From NCBI GenBank assembly GCA_943913625.1, contig CALTYW010000126.1, forward strand, positions 1 to 6,418: a DNA stretch of 6,418 nucleotides. The letters are read 5' to 3'. This stretch comes from an uncultured Campylobacter sp. GTDB taxonomy: Bacteria; Actinomycetota; Actinomycetes; Mycobacteriales; Mycobacteriaceae. Every line of letters begins with the position of its first letter. The stretch's first letter is position 1. The notes below the pieces were generated by a model. The model was not told where the DNA came from. It searched no databases and saw nothing but the letters and a program-made list of their open reading frames with translations. Both the position numbers and the translations under genes were made by a program. Shown one piece after another: positions 1 through 5,342 of the stretch.

Positions 1-48
1 GAGGAGGGCCGCGAGCTCATCGACCGGGCCGTGGGCCTCATCGGCTGA
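1..48 (+). CDS. 3' end of an unidentified protein gene (partial)
   Basis: Frame 1 reads EEGRELIDRAVGLIG followed by a TGA stop at 46-48. Only 15 residues of the C-terminus are visible. They have an amphipathic, helix-like pattern (charged residues alternating with I, L and V). The GC-rich codon use fits a native gene. No family can be assigned from so short a piece. The stop lies 49 bp upstream of the tRNA, and no hairpin separates them, so read-through into the tRNA is conceivable. That this is a real gene end, rather than chance open frame, is an inference from composition and frame. Confidence 0.5.
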   Translation, partial: EEGRELIDRAVGLIG

Positions 49-55
49 CCCCGAT

Positions 56-85
56 TTGGGATCGTCCCGACCACCCCTGTAATGT
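56..85 (+). promoter_or_regulatory. candidate promoter of the initiator tRNA
   Basis: A TTGGGA box (56-61) lies 16 bp before TGTAAT (78-83), or 18 bp before the overlapping TAATGT (80-85). Either -10 would start transcription a few bases upstream of the tRNA 5' end at 98, as expected for a tRNA precursor. The match to the sigma-70-type consensus is moderate. The position just ahead of a stable RNA is the main support. Confidence 0.4.
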
Positions 86-97
86 TCTGATCACCGA

Positions 98-174
98 CGC
101 GGGGTGGAGCAGCTCGGTAGCTCGCTGGGCTCATAACCCAGAGGTCGCAGGTTCGAATCCTGTCCCCGCTACCA
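98..174 (+). tRNA. initiator tRNA-Met (CAU), fMet
   Basis: The 77-nt gene folds as a complete cloverleaf: 7-base acceptor arm (98-104 with 164-170), D stem GAGC/GCTC, anticodon stem CTGGG/CCCAG with CAT at 132-134, T arm containing GTTCGAATC, and an encoded CCA tail (172-174). Three features mark it as an initiator rather than an elongator tRNA. The first acceptor position is mismatched (C1 opposite U72). The anticodon stem carries three consecutive G-C pairs next to the loop. The D stem has an A11-U24 pair. The mismatch is what lets Met-tRNA formyltransferase recognise the tRNA and keeps it away from EF-Tu. The gene stands alone, with its own terminator just downstream. Confidence 0.97.
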
Positions 175-183
175 AATGTGATG

Positions 184-222
184 AGAAAATCGGCGCTTCT
201 TCCGAAGCGCCGATTTTCTTTT
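184..222 (+). terminator. strong intrinsic terminator after the tRNA
   Basis: A perfect 16-bp inverted repeat (184-199 with 204-219) closes a TTCC loop, and the right arm runs into a T-rich end (219-222). It begins 9 bases after the tRNA CCA, so it ends the tRNA transcript. On the other strand the hairpin is followed by a weaker T-rich stretch. It may therefore also stop leftward transcription from the DJ-1-like gene that ends at 289, for which no better hairpin is visible between 223 and 288. Confidence 0.9.
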
Positions 223-288
223 CCGTGCCCCCTTGGGAACGTGGGCTGTGCGAGCACTCGACACCAGCCAAAACGACTGATTAGAGGC

Positions 289-966
289 TTAAAGCAGCTC
301 GAGGACGGCCTCGCCGACGCCTGTTGCGCTCGTGGGGTTCTGGCCGGTGACAAGGTTGCCGTCGACGACCACGTGCTTGGTCATCGGGATGCGGGCCTTG
401 GTGTACTCTGCGGACTCTTCGGTCAGCTTGTCTTCGAGGGCGTAGGGGATCTCGTCGTTGCGGCGGGCAAGCTTCTCTTCGGTGATGGAGTAGCCGGTGA
501 CTTTCCGGCCGTCGAGAAGCAATTGCCCGGAAGTGAGGCGCACGCCGAGCAAACCGGCGGGGCCGTGGCACACCGCGGAGACGATCTTGTCGGCGTCGGC
601 GAAATGCGCGACGGCGGCGGAGACCTCGGGGCGGTCGAAATCGAAGAGTGTGCCGTGGCCGCCGATGAGGTAGATGCCGTCGTAGGTGTCGAGGTCCACG
701 TCCGCGATGGCGGGGGAGTCGTCGAGGGCGGACATGAAATCCGGGTCCTCGTAACGCTTGTTGGTGCCGCCGAGTTGGATGACTGGGGGAGTGAGGCTCA
801 CCGGGTCGATCGGGATGACGCCGCCGCGGACACTCGCGAGGTCGACCTCGTGGCCGGCTTCGGTGAGGACATCGTAGAAGTGGGTGTACTCGCCGAGCCA
901 CATGCCGGTGCGGATACCGGAGGTTTCGTAGCGGTGGGCGTTGGTGGAAAGGGCTAGAAAACGCAT
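289..966 (-). CDS. DJ-1/PfpI superfamily protein, Hsp31-like (class I glutamine amidotransferase-like)
   Basis: This 225-aa protein has the DJ-1/PfpI fold. The nucleophile elbow is AVCHGPAG with Cys133 and His134, an acidic residue Glu26 sits in WLGEYTHF, and the glycine motif GGHG is at 102-105. The Glu/Cys/His spacing and length resemble yeast Hsp31 and related proteins, which are glutathione-independent glyoxalases (methylglyoxal to lactate), chaperones or deglycases. The exact activity is disputed in the family and cannot be read from sequence. There is no signal peptide, so it should be cytoplasmic. The start is an ATG with AAAGGGG about 5 bases upstream on the coding strand. It is divergent from hipBA and shares its 113-bp intergenic region. 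A role in carbonyl or oxidative stress is inferred from family. Confidence 0.88.
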   Translation of the reverse strand: MRFLALSTNAHRYETSGIRTGMWLGEYTHFYDVLTEAGHEVDLASVRGGVIPIDPVSLTPPVIQLGGTNKRYEDPDFMSALDDSPAIADVDLDTYDGIYLIGGHGTLFDFDRPEVSAAVAHFADADKIVSAVCHGPAGLLGVRLTSGQLLLDGRKVTGYSITEEKLARRNDEIPYALEDKLTEESAEYTKARIPMTKHVVVDGNLVTGQNPTSATGVGEAVLELL

Positions 967-1056
967 GCGCCCCTTTGTACAGCCAAACGGTGAGTGGCGT
1001 TCTTCGTATCCCGCAGCCCGGTTTGACGCGAGGGTCTTTTAGCGGTCAGAATCTAC

Positions 1057-1079
1057 TCAAATTTGATATATTTAGAACC
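1057..1079 (+). promoter_or_regulatory. candidate hipBA promoter with embedded palindrome (possible HipB operator)
   Basis: TATATT at 1067-1072 is a good -10 box. It lies exactly 7 bases before the ATG at 1080, so the transcript would be leaderless, and no Shine-Dalgarno is visible ahead of that ATG. Directly abutting the -10 is a perfect 10-bp palindrome, TCAAATTTGA (1057-1066), a sensible place for a dimeric repressor to block RNA polymerase. HipB antitoxins are known to repress their own operons. Assigning this palindrome to HipB is inference. No clear -35 box is seen. Confidence 0.45.
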
Positions 1080-1373
1080 ATGAGTGGTGCAAAGATGAGT
1101 AGACGCACCCCGCGAGCCGTTGAAGCGTCGTTGGAAGATATCGGCCTGCACCTGCAGCGCTGGCGCAAGCTCAACCGCAAGAGCATCGAGCAGGCTGCCG
1201 CGCAGGCGGGAGTTAGCGTGTCAACTCTTCGACGGCTGGAACAGGGGCACGGTGCGACGCTGGAAAACTATCTCCGAGTCGCACGTGTCTACCAATTGCT
1301 GGACCGCGTTGCAGATGCCGTCGACCCGATGGAGCACGATCGGGGACGTGCACTCATAGAGCAGCTGATCTGA
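1080..1373 (+). CDS. hipB: HipB-like antitoxin, Xre-family HTH regulator
   Basis: This 97-aa protein has a helix-turn-helix of the Xre/Cro type at about residues 22-72 (core SIEQAAAQAGVSVSTLRRLEQG). It ends in DPMEHDRGRALIEQLI, a tail resembling those of short HTH proteins paired with HipA. It should bind HipA, cap its kinase activity and repress the operon as a dimer. The open frame extends back to 975, but that extension crosses the promoter region and is not protein-like. The ATG at 1080 fits a leaderless start; ATG 1095 is an alternative that would shorten the N-terminus by 5 residues. The stop is 7 bp before hipA, and the stop region supplies the hipA ribosome binding site (GAGGGG, 1372-1377). 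Confidence 0.85.
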   Translation: MSGAKMSRRTPRAVEASLEDIGLHLQRWRKLNRKSIEQAAAQAGVSVSTLRRLEQGHGATLENYLRVARVYQLLDRVADAVDPMEHDRGRALIEQLI

Positions 1374-1380
1374 GGGGCAC

Positions 1381-2601
1381 ATGTCTGTCCAAGTAGTTGA
1401 GATCTTCACTGAGATCGATGGATCCGAAGTGACGGTGGGGAGATACTATCCGCACCGAAACGGTGGGACATTGGAGTACGCGCAAGAATGGCTCAACCAC
1501 CCGAATTCGTATGCTCTGAGCCCCGCAGTTCCTCTCTCCCGAGGAAAGCAACCACTCATCGGGGAACGAGGTCACCTTCCCACCGTGTTATCGGACTCCG
1601 CACCGGACCGGTGGGGGCGCATGCTGATTCAGAAAGAACTTGCCTCGAAGGGACAACGGCCAGCAGAGATCGACTACCTTCTCGGCGTAGCTGACAGCTT
1701 CAGACTCGGTGCGCTGCGGATGAGGGTGGAAGGGGTTGTGCAATCGCAGACCAGTAGGGTGCCCAAGGTGCTTGAACTGGATCAACTCGAGCGAGCAGCG
1801 CGTGCCGTGGAGCGGGGAGACGAGGGAATCGAAGCTTTGGCGAGGGTCGCGCAGGCTGGCTCATCGCTCGGTGGAGCTCGACCCAAGGCGACTGTGGTTG
1901 ACGAAGAAGGGCGCTTGCACATGGCGAAATTCTCGTCGGCATCGGACACGATTGAACTTGTGGCATGGGAAAAAGTCTGTCTAGACATTGCGGCCGCTTC
2001 AGGGGTGAACGTCCCCACATCTCAACTGATGCGAATCAATTCACGCCCGGTACTGTTGCTCGAGCGCTTCGATCGCAGCTACGACCAACATGGCTATGAA
2101 ACGCGTATCCCGTACATGTCGGCAATGACTCTGCTGAATCTCACCGACGGGCAACAGGCATCAATGGTTGAGATTGCGGAAGCAATTCAACCCTTAGCCG
2201 GCGATGTTCAAGAGACTCTCTCCGAACTTTTCCTGCGAACGGCGGTCAATCTTTTCATCGGAAATACGGATAACCATCTGCGCAATCATGGGTTTGTCCG
2301 CGTCGATAACGAATGGAGGCCTTCACCAGCTTTTGATCTCACGCCGGCCACTTCTAAAACCGACTTCGCTACCCCGATTGACCTGGGGGCGCCTGACAAC
2401 GTGGACACGCTTATCGAAGCAGCTGATTGGTTCGAACTGGATCAAGGCCGAGCAGTAGAGCTACTGGCCGGAGTGGTGGAAGCGGTCAGTGTTTGGCGTG
2501 ACCTCGCCAGAAAACACGGCATACCGACATCGGATGACCGGTTGATTGCTACCGGCTTTGATAGCGAGCATCTTGAACGGGCCCGCGAGATCCTCGCTTA
2601 A
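1381..2601 (+). CDS. hipA: HipA-like serine/threonine kinase toxin
   Basis: This 406-aa protein matches the HipA layout: an N-terminal subdomain (about 1-115), then a kinase-like core and a helical C-terminal lobe. Visible motifs are the Gly/Ser-rich loop GSSLGGARPKA (160-170) and Lys183 in MAKF, the likely ATP-binding lysine. NTDNHLRN (295-302) has the catalytic Asp297 and metal-binding Asn302, and FDL has Asp319, matching the DFG-like aspartate. All key residues are present, so it looks active. E. coli HipA phosphorylates glutamyl-tRNA synthetase and causes growth arrest and persistence; other HipA-family kinases use other targets, so the substrate here is unknown. Ser161 or Ser162 are candidate autophosphorylation sites. 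It is translated from an ATG behind GAGGGG, 7 bp after hipB. Base composition is lower in GC than the flanking genes, suggesting transfer. Confidence 0.9.
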   Translation: MSVQVVEIFTEIDGSEVTVGRYYPHRNGGTLEYAQEWLNHPNSYALSPAVPLSRGKQPLIGERGHLPTVLSDSAPDRWGRMLIQKELASKGQRPAEIDYLLGVADSFRLGALRMRVEGVVQSQTSRVPKVLELDQLERAARAVERGDEGIEALARVAQAGSSLGGARPKATVVDEEGRLHMAKFSSASDTIELVAWEKVCLDIAAASGVNVPTSQLMRINSRPVLLLERFDRSYDQHGYETRIPYMSAMTLLNLTDGQQASMVEIAEAIQPLAGDVQETLSELFLRTAVNLFIGNTDNHLRNHGFVRVDNEWRPSPAFDLTPATSKTDFATPIDLGAPDNVDTLIEAADWFELDQGRAVELLAGVVEAVSVWRDLARKHGIPTSDDRLIATGFDSEHLERAREILA

Positions 2602-2612
2602 CGAGCGCCTCG

Positions 2613-3071
2613 TCACATTTTCCGGATCAGCAACCGATCAACCTGCTCCGCCAAACCTTCGGGTTCGGGCCCGGAGAAATCGCCGGGACGATCCACATCC
2701 GGTTCCGCGGGCCCCTCCAGCGTCGGCCCGGCCTCCGCCAGATCGAGCAACCGCTGGAGCTTTTCCATATTCAATTGGTGCGCGCCGTCGTGGGCCGGGT
2801 CGTCGACTTCGCGCAGCCACCCGGTGGCGTAGAACACCGGCAGGTGCCCGCGCAGCATGTCGGCGTGCATCCCGCCGGCGACAGAGCGTTCGTCACCGAG
2901 CACGTTCTCGATGTACCCGACGCGTCCGTCCCGCAGTGTGCCGTTCGGCTGGAGCACGAGTCCGGTCTCGTCGTCAGCCCGCAGCGCTATCTGCTGCAAC
3001 ATATTCAGTTCTCGTGGAGTGAGGGTTTGGGGTGGTATGCACCCGATCGCGGCCTTCAACACCTCGCCCAA
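2613..3071 (-). CDS. hypothetical protein, probable TTG start
   Basis: I do not recognise this family. Read from TTG at 3071 it is 152 aa. The first 112 residues or so look globular (helix-like LTPRELNMLQQIAL, then DGRVGYIENVLGDERS and GHLPVFYATGWLREVDDP). A Pro/Glu/Asp-rich low-complexity stretch follows at about 115-138, ending in a short helix AEQVDRLLIRKM. There is no signal peptide or membrane segment, so it is probably cytoplasmic. TTG is preferred because AAAGGAGG sits 5 bases before it. The frame stays open back to 3185, but that part crosses a terminator hairpin. ATG 3002 (129 aa) is the alternative start and has no comparable ribosome binding site. It converges on hipA with an 11-bp gap. 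That it is coding is inferred from composition and the Shine-Dalgarno. Confidence 0.65.
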   Translation of the reverse strand: MGEVLKAAIGCIPPQTLTPRELNMLQQIALRADDETGLVLQPNGTLRDGRVGYIENVLGDERSVAGGMHADMLRGHLPVFYATGWLREVDDPAHDGAHQLNMEKLQRLLDLAEAGPTLEGPAEPDVDRPGDFSGPEPEGLAEQVDRLLIRKM

Positions 3072-3084
3072 AGGCGCCTCCTTT
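3072..3084 (-). promoter_or_regulatory. Shine-Dalgarno that decides a TTG start
   Basis: On the minus strand, AAAGGAGG (3084-3077) is a full match to the anti-Shine-Dalgarno region and is followed by 5 bases and then TTG (3071-3069). It is the strongest ribosome binding site in the window and points to the non-ATG start of the hypothetical gene. Confidence 0.6.
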
Positions 3085-3134
3085 ATTCGGTTGTGTGGGA
3101 CAGCGCAGCAATGTACCACGCGGCGACAACACGA

Positions 3135-3171
3135 GGGGCGCGTTTTCGAACACGACTCGAAAACGCGCCCC
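3135..3171 (-). terminator. hairpin terminator at the end of the thiF/exported-protein unit
   Basis: A perfect 15-bp inverted repeat (3135-3149 with 3157-3171) encloses a 7-base loop. It lies 28 bases downstream of the stop of the 184-aa exported protein, on the leftward strand, so it probably ends that transcription unit and insulates the hypothetical gene beyond it. On the minus strand it is followed by TCGTGTTGT, a poor U-tract. Strong hairpins lacking a U-run are often seen at actinobacterial gene ends, but how well this one terminates cannot be judged from sequence. Confidence 0.65.
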
Positions 3172-3199
3172 AATAAGTGCCCCAAAGGAGGCCAGCGAA

Positions 3200-3754
3200 T
3201 TAGATCGACGACCCCACCGGAATCGACGACCCGTTAATCCGGGAGTTGAACGCTGTGACCTGGCGGTCCTGGATGTATACGTCGTTGATCTCGCCGACGC
3301 GCAGCACGCGGTTCAGGCCGCGGTCGCCGATGAAGAAGTTGCCCTTCCAGTCGGTGGCCACGAACTGCGCGCCGTAGCGGCGGATCTGCAGATTACCCAT
3401 CGCGGGCGCGCCCTCGAAGGTGTTCTTGGGCAGGCAATTCCACGCGTCGCCAGTCACGGAGTTCATGGCGTTGGCCTCGCCGTACTTGGCGTTGCACTGG
3501 TAGCCCGGCATGCGGTCAACCAACGAGATGCATTGAATGAACTCTTGGCCCTCGATGTTGTACACGCCGCAGCGGGCGGTGTTCTGCTGGTTGGAGAACG
3601 TCGCGAACGGTGGCTGTGCAGGCAGTTGGCGGTAGTCAGCGGGCCAGTCGATCCCGCGCGGGTTCCATGCCGGCTTCCACTCGCCGGCGGTTGCGGTGCC
3701 GGTGCCTGCGATAAGCGCGGCGGCGGCCATGACGGTTGCGAAGATCTTGCGCAT
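3200..3754 (-). CDS. exported four-cysteine protein, paralog of its upstream neighbour
   Basis: This 184-aa protein begins with a Sec signal peptide (MRKIF, then a hydrophobic Ala-rich core, with probable cleavage after ATA at residue 23). The mature part has exactly four cysteines (62, 75, 87, 107), which could form two disulfides outside the membrane. The domain at about 55-154 aligns with the neighbouring 140-aa protein: RCxV near the first Cys, C-I/V-S at the second, CN at the third, then FE-x-AP, LQIR and GNFFIGD. Two parts are unique to this copy: a Trp/Pro-rich segment at 26-50 and a C-terminal extension at 155-184. There is no lipobox. The ATG has AGGGAGA 8 bases upstream, and that site overlaps the stop of the preceding gene, so translation is probably coupled. 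Function unknown. Confidence 0.82.
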   Translation of the reverse strand: MRKIFATVMAAAALIAGTGTATAGEWKPAWNPRGIDWPADYRQLPAQPPFATFSNQQNTARCGVYNIEGQEFIQCISLVDRMPGYQCNAKYGEANAMNSVTGDAWNCLPKNTFEGAPAMGNLQIRRYGAQFVATDWKGNFFIGDRGLNRVLRVGEINDVYIQDRQVTAFNSRINGSSIPVGSSI

Positions 3755-3766
3755 CTGGGTTTCTCC

Positions 3767-4189
3767 CTAAAACAGGCTGAATAGAACAGTGTTGGCGGAA
3801 CCGGCGCGGACAAGTGCCATGCGTGCGGTGTCCAGTACGTACAAGTTACCTGAGAACCCCTGCAGCACGTGGGCGCTGCCGTGGGAGCGCACCTGCATGG
3901 TCTGCATCGGTTGCGGCGCGTCCTCGAACCCCTGGTTCCAGCACTTGCGGCCCACGTAGCCCGGCCCGACCTCGATTGCGGGGATGAGGTGCTCGGGCGG
4001 GTTGCATTCGGGCTGGGTTTGGCGCGCGGCATCGCTCACACAAATCGTGTTCGTGCGCCCGTCCTGCAAGGTGACAACCTCGCAGCGCACGTTGCCTGCG
4101 GTGTTGCTGACGGTCATGTTCGCGCTCGCCGCGGGCGCGAGGATCGTGGCGGCAAGGACCGCCGGTACGGCGACAGCTGTCCATCTCAT
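3767..4189 (-). CDS. exported four-cysteine protein, translationally coupled to thiF
   Basis: This 140-aa protein has a signal peptide (MRW, hydrophobic core, probable cleavage after ASA at residue 23) and a mature domain with four cysteines (36, 50, 62, 83). The Cys spacing is 13/11/20 residues between cysteines, against 12/11/19 in the downstream paralog. The shared signature is TxxGNVRCEV, ICVS, ECN, GFEDAP, MQVR and GNLYVLD. The GNVRC pattern recalls small secreted actinobacterial domains, but I cannot name a family. The chosen ATG (4189) overlaps the thiF stop as ATGA, implying coupled translation; an in-frame GTG at 4207 would add 6 residues and spoil the short n-region. It was probably part of a tandem duplication with the next gene. 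Function unknown. Confidence 0.8.
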   Translation of the reverse strand: MRWTAVAVPAVLAATILAPAASANMTVSNTAGNVRCEVVTLQDGRTNTICVSDAARQTQPECNPPEHLIPAIEVGPGYVGRKCWNQGFEDAPQPMQTMQVRSHGSAHVLQGFSGNLYVLDTARMALVRAGSANTVLFSLF

Positions 4190-5283
4190 GCTTTCGTTAT
4201 ACCCCACTCGTTCGCCCCGCCGGGCAGGGAACGCAAAGTGATCCCCAAGGTTTCCGCAAGAGCAGCATGCTTATCGACGAATCCCTGCGACCTCCTCCCC
4301 GACGCGCAATACACCACCACGTCACCCGCGCCCAGGCTGCGCAGCACTTCTTCGGCGCGGTCCTCCTCAGAAAGCGGGAGGTGAATGGACGGGAAGGGGA
4401 GGTCGCAGATGGCGCGTTCGTGGGTTTCCCGCACGTCGAGGGCGGTGGCGCGGTGGTTCGACAGGGCGTCGATAAGCAAATGCCCCGTGCTGTTGGCGCT
4501 CCTGTTGGCGCTGCAGGCGGCGGCGTAGGTGCTGAGCTCGGTTGCGAGCGGGCGGGCGGGGTCGCGGCGCACCGTGAACTGGCGGATCGTGGCGGCGAAC
4601 GCGTCGTAGGTGTGCAGCCGGCCGATCTCGCCGCGGCCGAGGAGGAACTTCACCACCTCTGTGGCCATGAGCGAACCGACGACGCTGGTGGTCACCCCTA
4701 AAACGCCGGCGGTGGCGCAGTCCGGCACAGAGTCCGGGTCAGGTTGGGCGGGGTAGAGGTCGCGCAAGCCCGCGCCGTTTTCGGGCGCGCCGGGGCCGGA
4801 CCACCACACGGCGATGTCGCCTCGGGTCCGCAGCACCGAGCCCCACACGAGCGGGGTGCCGGTGATTTCAGCGGCGTCGGCTGCGAGGAATTTGGTGGCG
4901 AAGGTGTCGGAGCCGTCGATGAGCACGTCGACGCCGCGAAGCGCCGCCAGAATGTTTCTTTCTGTGAGGCGGTCGTGGACGGTGGTGATGTCGATGCCGG
5001 GCTGGAGCGCGCGCAGGCGCTCGGCGGCGACCTCGACCTTCTTCCTCCCGACGTCGTCCGCGCCGAAGAGAATCTGGCGGTGGATGTTGGACAGCGCCAC
5101 GGTGTCGTCGTCCCAGACCTCGACGTGCCCGATGCCGGTTGCGGCGAGCGACTGCATCACGGGGCAGCCGAGGCCGCCCGCGCCAATGACCAGAACCCGC
5201 GCGTTGTGGAGGGTTTCCTGCGCGTGCGGGCCGATGAGCGTCATTTGGCGCGCAGTGCGCTTCAGTTCTTCCTCTGGCAGCAT
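4186..5283 (-). CDS. thiF: ThiF/MoeB-type adenylyltransferase with C-terminal rhodanese domain
   Basis: This 365-aa E1-like enzyme uses ATP to adenylate the C-terminal glycine of a ubiquitin-like sulfur carrier, here most likely ThiS. Motifs are the nucleotide loop IGAGGLG (33-39), DDDTVALSNIHRQ (58-70), DGSDTFATK (123-131) and the conserved PDCATAG with Cys189. Residues 268-361 form a rhodanese domain with active-site loop CASGRRSQ (Cys326), which could deliver persulfide sulfur for thiocarboxylate formation. Both zinc-binding CxxC pairs are lost: GLRDLYP (172-178) and RDPARPL (240-246) occupy those places. MoeB/MoeZ roles in molybdopterin or cysteine synthesis are the alternative; the nearby thiG favours thiamine. 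ATG 5283 was chosen because the upstream extension is not protein-like. A TAGAAC box 7 bases ahead suggests a leaderless transcript. Confidence 0.85.
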   Translation of the reverse strand: MLPEEELKRTARQMTLIGPHAQETLHNARVLVIGAGGLGCPVMQSLAATGIGHVEVWDDDTVALSNIHRQILFGADDVGRKKVEVAAERLRALQPGIDITTVHDRLTERNILAALRGVDVLIDGSDTFATKFLAADAAEITGTPLVWGSVLRTRGDIAVWWSGPGAPENGAGLRDLYPAQPDPDSVPDCATAGVLGVTTSVVGSLMATEVVKFLLGRGEIGRLHTYDAFAATIRQFTVRRDPARPLATELSTYAAACSANRSANSTGHLLIDALSNHRATALDVRETHERAICDLPFPSIHLPLSEEDRAEEVLRSLGAGDVVVYCASGRRSQGFVDKHAALAETLGITLRSLPGGANEWGITKA

Positions 5284-5342
5284 GCATACCGTTCTAGCAG
5301 GGGCGCTGCAGCGTGCGGGAGCCGGTGGAACAATTGAGGGGC
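5284..5342. promoter_or_regulatory. divergent promoter region of thiF and the dehydrogenase gene
   Basis: The 59-bp gap must contain both promoters. Leftward, TAGAAC (5296-5291 on the minus strand) lies 7 bases before the thiF ATG. Rightward, AACAAT (5329-5334) lies 8 bases before the dehydrogenase ATG. Between them is a perfect 10-bp palindrome, CGCTGCAGCG (5304-5313), a possible regulator site. Each box is only a partial consensus match. There is no sign of a TPP riboswitch here; the gap is too short and lacks a recognisable thi-box. Confidence 0.35.

Noticed and set aside
98..222. tRNA as a mobile-element attachment site
   Set aside because: No integrase gene and no repeat of the tRNA 3' end were seen in the window. 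A terminator and an ordinary core-type gene follow the tRNA.
241..270. Possible hairpin (GGCTG...CAGCC) as terminator of the DJ-1-like gene
   Set aside because: The 5-bp stem has an interior that pairs only with bulges or an impossibly small loop, and no T-run follows on the minus strand.
178..957. Long rightward open frame (259 codons) opposite the DJ-1-like gene
   Set aside because: It is the mirror of the well-supported DJ-1-like gene, and its start crosses the tRNA terminator. The translation is a Gly/Val/Asp/Glu-rich shadow with no motif.
975..1079. N-terminal extension of HipB from 975
   Set aside because: It runs through the likely promoter and palindrome, has no ribosome binding site, and does not resemble antitoxin N-termini.
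3032..3784. Rightward open frame opposite the 184-aa exported protein
   Set aside because: The exported protein has a clear signal peptide, paralog and ribosome binding site. The opposite frame crosses the 3135-3171 hairpin and is a GC-driven shadow.
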